Of a DNA stretch of 64,000 nt, positions 1-7,878 are shown one piece after another; positions within the stretch are counted from its first letter, which is position 1; every line of letters starts with the position of its first letter. The notes beneath the pieces were generated by a model. It was not told the origin of the DNA and searched no databases. It saw only the letters and a program-made list of their open reading frames with translations. Location of the stretch: assembly GCA_002783265.1 (NCBI GenBank), contig PFFG01000009.1:282009-346008 (forward strand), read 5' to 3'. Both the position numbers and the translations under genes were made by a program. Source of the DNA: Candidatus Gracilibacteria bacterium CG17_big_fil_post_rev_8_21_14_2_50_48_13 (GTDB lineage Bacteria > Patescibacteriota > Gracilibacteria > 1-14-2-50-48-13).

Positions 1-167
1 TTGGATGCAAATAACCCAGAAAGATCTTCCGGTGTTAACTTTGACGTAGTTTCTTTTGCGAGCTGTTTTGCACGTTCAGATGTTGCGTCAGGACTCTTTT
101 CTTTCTTTATGCTGGGCATTTCACCCGCAGAATTCATATCAAAGTATTTCTGCATCATATGTTTCAT
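1..167 (-). CDS. unknown protein, cut by left edge
   Basis: A minus-strand frame opens at ATG 167 and stays open to the left edge, so only the first ~55 residues are visible. They begin MKHMMQKYFDMNSAG and continue Lys-, Glu- and Ser-rich. There is no recognisable domain. The gene starts 13 bp past the stop of the next upstream gene (180-500) and runs the same way, so the two are probably co-transcribed. No clear Shine-Dalgarno precedes the ATG. The function is unknown and the C-terminus lies outside the window. Confidence 0.5.
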   Translation of the reverse strand, partial: MKHMMQKYFDMNSAGEMPSIKKEKSPDATSERAKQLAKETTSKLTPEDLSGLFAS

Positions 168-179
168 GGTTTGTGGCGA

Positions 180-500
180 TTAAATTTTTTGTAAAAGCTG
201 GTCGCTGGACCATTCGTCCTTTGAGCTTTCCGATTGCTCGGCTTTCTCAAAGCTCTGAAAGTCCGCCTGGCGAACTAATCCATAGGCCTTGTTGTGGACT
301 TCTGGGTCAGACTCAATAGCCTCTGCGAGCATTTCCTCAACGCGGGCGCGGTGTGCCTCGAGTGTCGCGAGTACTTTTTCAAGCCCCGTATCGCTAATTG
401 CGTCCCATTTGTTCCACCAGGGCATAGCGGTAAACATGTGGGCAAGAGGTGAATGCTCCACAAGAAACAGAATTTTGTTGATGGTTGCTTGACGGTCCAT
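180..500 (-). CDS. hypothetical protein, 106 aa
   Basis: This is a 106-residue soluble-looking protein of unknown function. The sequence is mostly helical in character: a hydrophobic N-terminal third around residues 8-25 with several Trp, then a charged Ala/Glu/Arg helix and an acidic tail rich in Ser, Glu and Asp. No catalytic motif, signal peptide or membrane segment is seen. It is the middle of three small same-strand genes (520-801, 180-500, 1-167) with gaps of 19 and 12 bp, which suggests one operon. The ATG at 500 is the only reasonable start. The coding call rests on length, composition and packing. Confidence 0.6.
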   Translation of the reverse strand: MDRQATINKILFLVEHSPLAHMFTAMPWWNKWDAISDTGLEKVLATLEAHRARVEEMLAEAIESDPEVHNKAYGLVRQADFQSFEKAEQSESSKDEWSSDQLLQKI

Positions 501-519
501 ATTGCGAAAGAGCAGTAAA

Positions 520-801
520 TTATTTCAAATATTTTTCGTACTCACCCTGCGTGCTGTGGCCAAAAACAACATTTTTTAGTGCTGTGCTCATCTCCTTCTC
601 CATGCCGTTGGTAAACGCATCCCATGAAAGGGCAATGACTTCATCTCGGAGATTGTTTTCCTCAATAAATGCACGAAATTGATTGACGAGGAGCTGAATG
701 CCGTCGCGAGACTGGTCCGAATACTCAACCATATTGGTGAGGAGTGCCGCATCAATATCCTTGAGTGCGTGTGTTTTTTCGAGGGTGTTTGTGTGTGCCA
801 T
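520..801 (-). CDS. hypothetical protein, 93 aa
   Basis: This is a small unknown protein. The frame extends upstream to 879, but that part reads like translated non-coding sequence (Phe/Ile/Cys-rich). The ATG at 801, giving an N-terminus MAHTNTLEKTHALKD, is therefore preferred. The protein is charged and probably all-helical, with no Cys-pair motifs or membrane segments. On the minus strand a TATGAT hexamer lies about 30 bases upstream of this start and could be a -10 element, although I find no good -35. It heads the run of three small minus-strand genes at the left edge. Function cannot be assigned. Confidence 0.55.
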   Translation of the reverse strand: MAHTNTLEKTHALKDIDAALLTNMVEYSDQSRDGIQLLVNQFRAFIEENNLRDEVIALSWDAFTNGMEKEMSTALKNVVFGHSTQGEYEKYLK

Positions 802-929
802 ACAGTGGGGAATAAATTGAAATCTTGTTATCATACCGCAAAGGGCAATTATTTGCGAGAAAAATCTTTTCCAGGCCACATATGGATGGAAATAGCGGTG
901 AAAAGGAAAGCGTGCTTTTGGGAAAAACC

Positions 930-959
930 TTGTGTTTTTTCAAAAGAACATGGTATCAT
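930..959 (+). promoter_or_regulatory. candidate promoter for the RNase J operon
   Basis: TTGTGT (930-935), an 18-base spacer and TATCAT (954-959), preceded by TG to make an extended -10. Start of transcription near 966 would leave a leader of about 245 bases before the RNase J ATG. Confidence 0.4.
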
Positions 960-965
960 AGCAAG

Positions 966-1213
966 GACAAGAACCACAGATCGTGTATGATCCGTACCTG
1001 CGAGCTGGCCTACAGGCTGGATATCTACGACACGTTTTCTTTCGGAGCAATAGATTTATTTTACTGCACCAATACTCCCAGAGCGCGAGAAATACCAACG
1101 TCAACTTAATGCGTTGGTGGCCGCGCACCGCGATACCTCTGTATAACGAGATTCGCACGGCGACAGCTATTGCCACGCCCGTTTTCTAGGAGAAGTGCAC
1201 CGATACATTTTTT
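966..1213 (+). other. gene-free stretch, probable structured leader of rnj
   Basis: About 250 bases with no convincing gene between the candidate promoter and the RNase J start. It contains nested pairing around 977-1036 (CGTGT with ACACG outside, CCTG with CAGG inside) and a hairpin CCAACG/CGTTGG at about 1094-1116. An AGGAG at 1190 is too far from the ATG (about 20 bases) to be a normal ribosome-binding site. The bases upstream to 802 also show no gene. Confidence 0.35.
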
Positions 1214-3337
1214 ATGAACGACAGTACAAACACGCACCCACATCATGAGGGTGCTGAGGGGGGATCTCAAGGAGGGCGCCCAGAGCGGAAGCCTTCACGA
1301 GGTTTTTTTCGGCGCCGGCCACGTCATGACGACGCACGGCCTCATGAGTCAGAAAAGCCTCATGCAGGACCACATCCGAGCATTGAATCCGTTGATATTA
1401 TTGCTGCAGACACAGGTCTTGAGCCTGCAAAGGCGATGACGGAAGCAGAAACAACGGCGGCGGCCCATCCTAGCTGGGATGAAATGAATGAGAGAAAAAT
1501 TCCCTACGACCCGAACAAGCGGACGGCAGGGCGACCCGTGGATACCTTAAAAACCTATTTGGAGTCAAAGGACCAGCGCGGGAGAAGAAACTACGCAGAG
1601 CAAGCGGCGCCTCGCCGCACGAATTCCTGGGTAGACTTTTGGGAAGGAACGGGGAAAAAACCTACACGAATTATGCCCATTGGTGGTCTCGAAGAAGTAG
1701 GAGGAAACTCCATGATCATTGAGTACGATCAAGATATCTTTGTGGTGGACTGTGGTGTACTCTTTGGGGGGGACGATTTGCCCGGCGTTGATTTCATTTT
1801 GCCGGATCTTTCCTATGTTCAGGAAAATCGCGATCGTTTTCGTGGTTTTGTGATTACACACGGACATTTGGACCATATTGGAGCACTGCCCCATTTACTG
1901 CCTGCCTTTGATTTTCCACCAATCTACGCACCGAAGCTCGCGATTGGTCTCATGAAAAAGCATCTTGAGGAGGCGGGTCTTCTGAAGTTCGCGGAGAAAA
2001 ACATTATTGAATACGATGAATTTACGCCTATAAAAATGGGATCCTTCCGTATTGAAGGATTCCGTGTCGATCACTCTCTGCCTGACTGTTTCGGCCTCTA
2101 CATTCAAACACCGACTGCAAAGGTTATTCATACGGGCGATTTCCGTATAGATAAAAAGTGTATGGATGAAAAGAAGGCAGATCTCGACAAAATTGCAGCT
2201 ATTGGTGATCGTGGAGTCGATTTGCTTATGGCGGACAGTACGAATGCCCTTTTGCCAGGATGGACACCGAACGAAAAAGACGTGGTGGACAACCTGGAGG
2301 CAGCCATTGCGGAAGCGGAAGGGCGAATTATCATTACGACCTTCTCGACACTTGTGACGCGCCTGCAAAAGATTATCAATATTGCCGAAAAACATGGCCG
2401 CAAGGTGTATGTGAATGGTCGTAGTATGATTAATAACATTACCCTCGCCCGTGACCTTGGCTTTATCAAATTTGAGCCCGGTACGGTAAAACGTGTCACG
2501 AAACACATGCTTGGTGTCCCGGATAACAAGGTGGTCGTGGTTACTACGGGAAGTCAGGGGGAAACCCTTGCGGGTCTTACGCGCATTGCAAATGGCTCTC
2601 ACCCCGTGCTTGCACTCAAGGAGACGGATCTTGTGATTCACTCCGCAAGTATGATTCCAAGTAATGGTATGAAGTTTTTGTCAGTGGTAAATATGATTGC
2701 ACGAAAGGGTGCAACAGTGCGTTTTAAGCTCAATAATCCAACGAGGTATCATACATCAGGACACGCGCAGGCAGAAGATTTGAAGCTGATGATGGAACTC
2801 ACGAAGCCAAAACATGTGATGCCTCTCCATGGCGAGTACTTCATGCGTCAGGCAAATGCGCAGCTCGCTGTGAGTATGGGTGTTCCTAAGGAGAACGCTC
2901 ATATGGTGGATAATGGAGACGCACTGGAAATTCTGGACGGAAAGGTGCGCAAAATTGCGAACCCGCTGAAACTGGTGGATAGTGTGGTGGAGAAGGGAAC
3001 GGTTGGACAGGTGAATGATCCTGTCTTCCAGGAACGCCTTACGATGCACGAAAATGGTGTGCTTGTGGTGCTGATGAAGGTGGACAGACGTAGTCGCCGC
3101 TTGGTGTCACAACCAAAGATTATTTCTCGCGGATTTCTCTTCAAAACCGTTGCGCAGCAGCGTAGTAAGGATCTTTCTGATGTTGTGCGCACGCGCTATG
3201 ACCGTCTACTGGAAAAGTTTAGCGGGCAGAAGAAACAGAAAGATATGGTGTATGCTCTACGTGCGGATTTAACACGATGGATCACGGACAAATACGAAAA
3301 GACGCCCATCGTTATGCCAATTTTTATTGAACAATAG
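1214..3337 (+). CDS. rnj: ribonuclease J
   Basis: This is an RNase J-type metallo-beta-lactamase/beta-CASP ribonuclease, 707 aa, expected to act in mRNA decay and rRNA maturation as a 5'-3' exo- and endonuclease in the cytoplasm. The catalytic core starts near residue 151. The zinc motif HGHLDH is at 216-221, further metal ligands are H287 and the HTGD at 306-309, and the late HGE motif lies near residue 539 in the beta-CASP/C-terminal part. The first ~150 residues are an extra, Arg/Pro/His/Gly-rich, probably disordered extension that typical ~555-aa RNase J lacks; it may bind RNA or partners (inference). The stop is 2 bp before the DUF1858 gene, so the two form an operon that ends at a strong terminator. 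Confidence 0.93.
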   Translation: MNDSTNTHPHHEGAEGGSQGGRPERKPSRGFFRRRPRHDDARPHESEKPHAGPHPSIESVDIIAADTGLEPAKAMTEAETTAAAHPSWDEMNERKIPYDPNKRTAGRPVDTLKTYLESKDQRGRRNYAEQAAPRRTNSWVDFWEGTGKKPTRIMPIGGLEEVGGNSMIIEYDQDIFVVDCGVLFGGDDLPGVDFILPDLSYVQENRDRFRGFVITHGHLDHIGALPHLLPAFDFPPIYAPKLAIGLMKKHLEEAGLLKFAEKNIIEYDEFTPIKMGSFRIEGFRVDHSLPDCFGLYIQTPTAKVIHTGDFRIDKKCMDEKKADLDKIAAIGDRGVDLLMADSTNALLPGWTPNEKDVVDNLEAAIAEAEGRIIITTFSTLVTRLQKIINIAEKHGRKVYVNGRSMINNITLARDLGFIKFEPGTVKRVTKHMLGVPDNKVVVVTTGSQGETLAGLTRIANGSHPVLALKETDLVIHSASMIPSNGMKFLSVVNMIARKGATVRFKLNNPTRYHTSGHAQAEDLKLMMELTKPKHVMPLHGEYFMRQANAQLAVSMGVPKENAHMVDNGDALEILDGKVRKIANPLKLVDSVVEKGTVGQVNDPVFQERLTMHENGVLVVLMKVDRRSRRLVSQPKIISRGFLFKTVAQQRSKDLSDVVRTRYDRLLEKFSGQKKQKDMVYALRADLTRWITDKYEKTPIVMPIFIEQ

Positions 3338-3339
3338 CC

Positions 3340-3660
3340 ATGAAACGACCCACAATTACAGGAACGGAAATTGTAGCGGATGTGATAGAGCGCCATCCAG
3401 AGCTTGTGGACGTGTTGTTTAACCACGGAATTCAATGCTTTGGATGTGGCGCCGCAACCACGGAAACTATTGCGGACGGATACCGGGGGCACTATGGCCC
3501 CGACAGTGATGTTGCAGGGTTTCTTGAAGAGCTGAATAATGCCATGATGGTGGAAGAGTGTAGTGTCTGTCATGCTGTGTCGTCCTACGACGGGCCACTC
3601 TTTCGTATGATGGTGGAGGGGGAAGAGCGATGGATTTGTAAAGCGTGCTTTATCAAATAG
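3340..3660 (+). CDS. DUF1858-type protein with C-terminal zinc ribbon
   Basis: This is a 106-aa protein. Residues ~5-68 match the DUF1858 pattern (hydrophobic helix, HPELVDVL, then CFGCG with C33 and C36), a domain seen next to redox proteins and in ScdA/hybrid-cluster contexts. A second part carries C74/C77 and C100/C103, two CxxC pairs spaced like a small zinc ribbon or Fe-S site. The domain family is clear but the biochemical role is not known. It starts 2 bp after the RNase J stop, so it is translated from the same message. A metal or redox-sensing role is only an inference. Confidence 0.75.
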   Translation: MKRPTITGTEIVADVIERHPELVDVLFNHGIQCFGCGAATTETIADGYRGHYGPDSDVAGFLEELNNAMMVEECSVCHAVSSYDGPLFRMMVEGEERWICKACFIK

Positions 3661-3692
3661 AAAAAAGCCCCCAGGCGGGGGCTTTTTTTTTA
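3661..3692. terminator. bidirectional intrinsic terminator
   Basis: A-run, GCCCCC / GGGGGC stem with a 4-base loop, then a run of T. It serves both the rnj operon (+) and tatD (-), which converge here. Confidence 0.9.
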
Positions 3693-4505
3693 AGCGAGAG
3701 AAAAGAATCTGCGTGCGTTTTGGCTGGTGGCATCACCGATGGCCTCGGGTGTTGTTTGCCGTAGTGATGCGATGGCGTCTGCGACATGGGAGACGAAAGC
3801 GGGCTGGTTGGTTTCTCCTCTATGCGGAACAGGTGCTAAGTAGGGACTATCTGTTTCAATGAGCAAACGATCAAGGGGGATGTAGGCTGCGGATTCATGC
3901 ACGTCGTGAGCGTTTTTAAAACTCACGATGCCACTTAAGGAAATCATGCTGTTTTTCCATGTCAGGACCGTTGCTGCTTCCTTTGGAGAACCCGTAAAGC
4001 AGTGCAGAACAAACGGAAGATCTGGGTAGTCTGATAATATGCGAAAAGTGTCGTCCCATGCATCGCGCGTATGAATAATCAAGGGTAGTTTTCTTTCCGT
4101 TGCGAGGTCGATCTGCATGCGAAAAAGCGCTTCCTGGGCTTCTTTATGATAGGTGCGATAAAAATCGAGGCCACATTCCCCAAGGGCCACAATACAGTCA
4201 GCGTAGGTATGGATGTTTGCTAGCAACTCGACACGCAGTCTTTCGATATCATGCAGAAAATCTTCCGCTTCAGGATTATCGAAGTGATCAGGATGAACGC
4301 CAATAGCGGCATATATTTTGGGTGATGTAGAGGCCTGTGCCACTTCCTGAATTTTGTTCAGATCCTCCGAGTGGGTGTCCGGTGAGCAGGCAATGGAAAT
4401 CACATGGGACACACCATGTTTTGTGCAGTTGCCCAAAACGTCGCTATTAGACGCGATATCAGGGAAAGTCAAATGCGCGTGAGTGTCTATAAACATAAAC
4501 TGCAC
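3690..4505 (-). CDS. tatD: TatD-family metal-dependent DNase
   Basis: This is a TatD/YcfH amidohydrolase-fold nuclease of 271 aa (268 if translation begins at the ATG three codons in; the first start is GTG at 4505). All metal-binding marks are present: HxH in DTHAHL at the N-terminus, Glu in GECGLDFY, His in IHTRDAW, His in LHCFTGS and Asp in ETDSPYLAP. Family members act as 3'-5' exonucleases in DNA repair or RNA turnover in the cytoplasm. It stands alone on the minus strand, diverging from the sigma-like gene and converging on the rnj operon at a shared terminator. Confidence 0.93.
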   Translation of the reverse strand: MQFMFIDTHAHLTFPDIASNSDVLGNCTKHGVSHVISIACSPDTHSEDLNKIQEVAQASTSPKIYAAIGVHPDHFDNPEAEDFLHDIERLRVELLANIHTYADCIVALGECGLDFYRTYHKEAQEALFRMQIDLATERKLPLIIHTRDAWDDTFRILSDYPDLPFVLHCFTGSPKEAATVLTWKNSMISLSGIVSFKNAHDVHESAAYIPLDRLLIETDSPYLAPVPHRGETNQPAFVSHVADAIASLRQTTPEAIGDATSQNARRFFSLA

Positions 4506-4611
4506 AGTTAGGCAAAAAGGTGACGATACTATACAGTGACCTTTTGCCCGAGGGCAAGCGAAATGGCGCTATAGGCGCTCCAATGCGGTCAAAAAAACGC
4601 TACGTTTTCAG

Positions 4612-4640
4612 TTGACATTCCCTATGTTCGCTAGTACCTT
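4612..4640 (+). promoter_or_regulatory. promoter of the sigma-like gene
   Basis: A perfect TTGACA -35 (4612-4617), 17-base spacer and a weak -10 TACCTT (4635-4640). It leaves a leader of about 70 bases to the ATG at 4718. Confidence 0.5.
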
Positions 4641-4717
4641 TGGCTTATGAAAACATAGCCGTATTGTGTGGTTATATGGCTCCTTTTGAGTATCTTTAGC
4701 CTTAATTTTAGAACGAT

Positions 4718-5797
4718 ATGTCCGTAACCGAGCAGTCTTTTGAGAAGATAGTGGTCAATCTTCCCGAAGTGTTACAGGACCTGTTTATGGTCCTTACTCC
4801 GAAGGAAAAGGAGATCTTGGTTGGTCGCTATAGTCTTGGAAATGAGCCCAAAAAGACGCTCGAGAGTATCGGAGCAAAGTTTAACGTCACTCGTGAGCGC
4901 GTGCGTCAGATTGAAAATATTGCCATTTCTAAACTACGCCGCACGGTTGCAAATACGAAGCTGCGCGAAATTAATATGCTGGGACGTGCTATTCTGCAGT
5001 CTGTTGGTGGTGTTCTTCTCGAAACAAAGCTGGTGAGCTATATTTATCACCGCATTGAAAACCCCACAGATTTCGACCGCAGTATTATTAAGCTCTCTCT
5101 TCGTATCGATGAGGAGCTTTTTAAACAGGATAAGACCAGTATCTTCAATGTATTCTGGAGCCTTCGCGAGGTGCCCAAGCAGGAAATTCTTGATGTCCTC
5201 GATGAAGCAATTCGCAATTTGAAGGCGAAGAACGACATCATGACCGAGGAGTCGCTTGTCGCAAAAATCATGAATAAGCTGTCGCTCAAGTATGAAACCA
5301 TCAACCCGGCGTTGATTGCTTCCGTTCTCGAAGTGGATGTACGTCTCAAGAAAATTGACAATGCCTGGGGCTTGTCAAGCTGGCGCCACATTAACCCGAA
5401 GAGTATTCGTGATAAGGCGTATATCGTTCTCAAGCGAGCTGCGAAGCCACTGCACTTTGTGGAAATCTCCAATGCGATTCTCGACGCGAAGTTTGATAAG
5501 AAGATGGTCACGACACAGGCTGTGCACAATGAACTGATTCGTTACGATAAGTTTGTCCTCATCGGTCGTGGTCTCTATGCACTCAAAGAGTGGGGCTATG
5601 AATCGGGTACGGTGGCTGATGTGATCGAAGCGATTCTTATCAAAAATAAGGATCCTATGACCAAGAAGGAAATTGTGAGTGAAGTGATGAAGCAGCGTAA
5701 AATCAAAGTGGGAACCATATCCCTCAACCTGCAAAACAATCCAAAATTCGTTCGTGTCGGTCGTGCGGTTTACACCTTGGCGAGTCTTGCTGCTTAG
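4718..5797 (+). CDS. sigma-70 region 4 protein with HARE-HTH domain
   Basis: This 359-aa protein has a sigma-70 region-4 helix-turn-helix near the N-terminus (LTPKEKEIL... and VTRERVRQIE at 57-66, the -35-reading helix) but none of sigma regions 1.2-3. The middle (~100-220) is helical and unfamiliar. Residues ~228-295 resemble HARE-HTH, a winged-helix domain found in RNA polymerase delta subunit and DNA-modification proteins (PLHFVEI...VHNELIRYD...GRGLYAL), and a related repeat follows at ~300-355. It probably binds DNA and/or RNA polymerase as an accessory factor rather than as a full sigma (inference). Such proteins are frequent in CPR genomes. A TTGACA promoter lies upstream. Confidence 0.75.
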   Translation: MSVTEQSFEKIVVNLPEVLQDLFMVLTPKEKEILVGRYSLGNEPKKTLESIGAKFNVTRERVRQIENIAISKLRRTVANTKLREINMLGRAILQSVGGVLLETKLVSYIYHRIENPTDFDRSIIKLSLRIDEELFKQDKTSIFNVFWSLREVPKQEILDVLDEAIRNLKAKNDIMTEESLVAKIMNKLSLKYETINPALIASVLEVDVRLKKIDNAWGLSSWRHINPKSIRDKAYIVLKRAAKPLHFVEISNAILDAKFDKKMVTTQAVHNELIRYDKFVLIGRGLYALKEWGYESGTVADVIEAILIKNKDPMTKKEIVSEVMKQRKIKVGTISLNLQNNPKFVRVGRAVYTLASLAA

Positions 5798-5802
5798 GTT
5801 TT

Positions 5803-7140
5803 TTAGGAGGCCTCCTCCACCGGTATCTCGACTTTGAGTTCTTTCCCTGCGCGGTAGATGGTAAGTGTCACCTTATCCTCTCCGCGCAGTTTTGTTACTG
5901 CATTCATGAGGGTCATATTCTGATTGAGCGCTACATCGTTGACCATCGTGATGATATCGCCTGGAACAATACCTGCTTTTTCTGCGGGTGATCCGCGGAG
6001 GACTCCAGCCGTGTTCCCGTCATCCTGTAAAACATATGCGCCATTGGCTACAGGAATTTTGTAGGTTTTGGTCATGTACCCATCGAGCATAATGTATTGT
6101 ACGCCGATAAGAGGTTTGATGATGGATCCACGTTTTCTATAGCTCTCCAGAGCAGACTGGATGTACATGCTGGGAATGGAAAAACCAATATTTTCCCCGT
6201 CTTGGTCAAAGGCCGTGTTCAGTCCAACAATGCGACCCTTTGAATCGATGAGGGGGCCGCCACTGTTCCCCTGGCTAATCGCTGCATCGGTTTGAATCAT
6301 ATCGAACAAATCCACAACCGTATCGGCTTCGCCGTACGCCGTCACTGTGCGGCTGACTTCTGAAATAATTCCCTGACTCACGGTGTTGGGGTATTTCCCG
6401 AGAGTATTTCCAATACTGTAAACGGTTTGTCCAATGAGTGGGGGAATGTTTTTCTCGACAAGAGCGGGTGGGGTGAATACATCCTTGTTTGGGTTTTTGA
6501 TCTGAATAAAGGCAAGGTCGAGAAGTGGATCGCGAAGAATCTTCTCGACTTCGTAGACCTTATTGTCACCTGTCACCACGCGATACAAATTTTTCGTGTT
6601 TGCCACGACGTGTTTACTGGTTGCGAGCAGGCCATCGGAGGTCAAAAAAAATCCGGATCCCTGTGAGATACTAAAGGCCAGTTGTGGCCCCTTTGGAAGA
6701 CTTTCATAATCCTGGCGAACGGAGGAAAGGCGGCTTAGGTATTCGTCGAGGTTATTCTTCGGGTCTGTGGAAACGACACTCACGACGCCTTTTCGTACCT
6801 GTGTTAGCATGCGAACACGTGCTTGTTCCTCAGAGGTGAGACTGCTCATGTAGGACGTGGTGGTGCGGGCAGTACTCGTGGTAGTCGTGCGGGTGGGAAG
6901 TTTTCGCAGGCCAGACGTCGTTTCTTCTGCCGTCATGACAGCAGGTTTCGCGAGACCAAACGCAAGGGCTGGCGATTTTTTGAGTTGTAGCGTTTCAACG
7001 ACTGCACGAAGAAAAGAACCTTTTGTTTGCAGCTCTTTTGCTCCAACATGTAGGGCTGGGCTCATAGATGCCATGAGGCTTATACCTATGAGGGTTGCTC
7101 CTAATTTCCTGACGACATATGTATGCGTTCGCTTGTCCAT
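5803..7140 (-). CDS. HtrA/DegP-like serine protease with PDZ domain
   Basis: This is an extracytoplasmic quality-control protease of 445 aa. The N-terminus is a signal peptide or anchor (basic start, hydrophobic ~12-30), followed by a Thr-rich linker (~80-100). The trypsin-like domain carries the triad H177 (SKHVV), D208 (LLDLAFI) and S293 (GNSGGP). A single PDZ domain occupies ~345-440, so the plan is DegS/HtrA-like with one PDZ. The ATG at 7140 overlaps the longest possible comF frame on the other strand by 18 bp; a later comF start removes the overlap. It converges with the sigma-like gene, leaving 5 bp between stops and no obvious terminator. Confidence 0.93.
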   Translation of the reverse strand: MDKRTHTYVVRKLGATLIGISLMASMSPALHVGAKELQTKGSFLRAVVETLQLKKSPALAFGLAKPAVMTAEETTSGLRKLPTRTTTTSTARTTTSYMSSLTSEEQARVRMLTQVRKGVVSVVSTDPKNNLDEYLSRLSSVRQDYESLPKGPQLAFSISQGSGFFLTSDGLLATSKHVVANTKNLYRVVTGDNKVYEVEKILRDPLLDLAFIQIKNPNKDVFTPPALVEKNIPPLIGQTVYSIGNTLGKYPNTVSQGIISEVSRTVTAYGEADTVVDLFDMIQTDAAISQGNSGGPLIDSKGRIVGLNTAFDQDGENIGFSIPSMYIQSALESYRKRGSIIKPLIGVQYIMLDGYMTKTYKIPVANGAYVLQDDGNTAGVLRGSPAEKAGIVPGDIITMVNDVALNQNMTLMNAVTKLRGEDKVTLTIYRAGKELKVEIPVEEAS

Positions 7141-7161
7141 TGGTTGCGCAAAGTTGTGAGT

Positions 7162-7845
7162 ATGTGTTTTGGATTGCTGTTTCCTGGCTGCTGCGTTGGT
7201 TGCCGAAGGCCAGGAGAGTCGCTGTGTAAAATTTGTTACAAGGAAATCTTACCACTCACATGTCAATATTGTCCAGTTTGTGGTGAGGAAAGTGTTCTCG
7301 GGAAGGTTTGCTGTGGATGCGCGGGGAATCATGATGATCTCTATGGCTTGTTGGTTGGGGCGGAATTTTGTCCCGGGTCACTCCTGCAAAGGCTTCTCCA
7401 TAGCTTTAAATACAAGCATCATCCAGAACTTGCGGGTCCTCTTGTGACCAGGTTGTTTTCCGAGGATGCGCTTTGGGAGGTTGCGCAGATAGTGGATATT
7501 TGTGTGCCTGTACCGCTCCACTCTCAGCGACTAAGGGAACGGGGGTGGAATCAGGCTGAACGCCTAGCAGAAGAAATAGCAGGGAAGCAAGGGCTTGTGC
7601 ATGACGCCACGCTTCTCTGTCGTGAGCGGGAAACGAAGAGTCAGGCGCATCTGCATCGATCTGAGCGATATGCGAATGTACAGGATGCTTTCGTGACACG
7701 GGGGCCTTCACCGCCGCACGTGCTTCTGGTTGATGATGTAGCGACAACTCTTGCCACGCTTGAGTCGTGTGCGAGAGCATTGAAGGAGGCGGGTGCCAAG
7801 GTTGTCTATGCCGTTGTTCTTGCCCGGAGTCGTCAGCGACAGTAG
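7162..7845 (+). CDS. comF: ComF-family phosphoribosyltransferase-like protein
   Basis: This is a ComF/GntX-type protein, 227 aa from ATG 7162 (a start at 7123 is possible but would overlap htrA). An N-terminal zinc-finger region has several CxxC pairs (GCCVGC, CKIC, CQYCPVC, CCGC). The C-terminal PRTase domain has the PRPP-type loop VLLVDDVATTLATL, where the usual Gly of TTGAT is replaced by Leu. ComF proteins are needed for DNA uptake in naturally competent bacteria, at the cytoplasmic side of the import machinery. No other competence gene is adjacent. The glycosyltransferase follows after a ~30-bp gap. Confidence 0.88.
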   Translation: MCFGLLFPGCCVGCRRPGESLCKICYKEILPLTCQYCPVCGEESVLGKVCCGCAGNHDDLYGLLVGAEFCPGSLLQRLLHSFKYKHHPELAGPLVTRLFSEDALWEVAQIVDICVPVPLHSQRLRERGWNQAERLAEEIAGKQGLVHDATLLCRERETKSQAHLHRSERYANVQDAFVTRGPSPPHVLLVDDVATTLATLESCARALKEAGAKVVYAVVLARSRQRQ

Positions 7846-7878
7846 ACTAGGTCCACTTTGTTCATCGTATTATTTGTT

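Noticed and set aside
28..319. Plus-strand frames at the left edge
   Set aside because: Cys/Ser/Phe-rich shadows of the minus-strand genes at 1-167 and 180-500.
1054..1146. Short frame IYFTAPILPEREKYQRQLNALVAAHRD resembling the start of CPR nucleoside 2-deoxyribosyltransferase-like proteins
   Set aside because: Only 30 codons between two stops, no start codon, and similarity is by impression only. It may be a remnant but cannot be supported.
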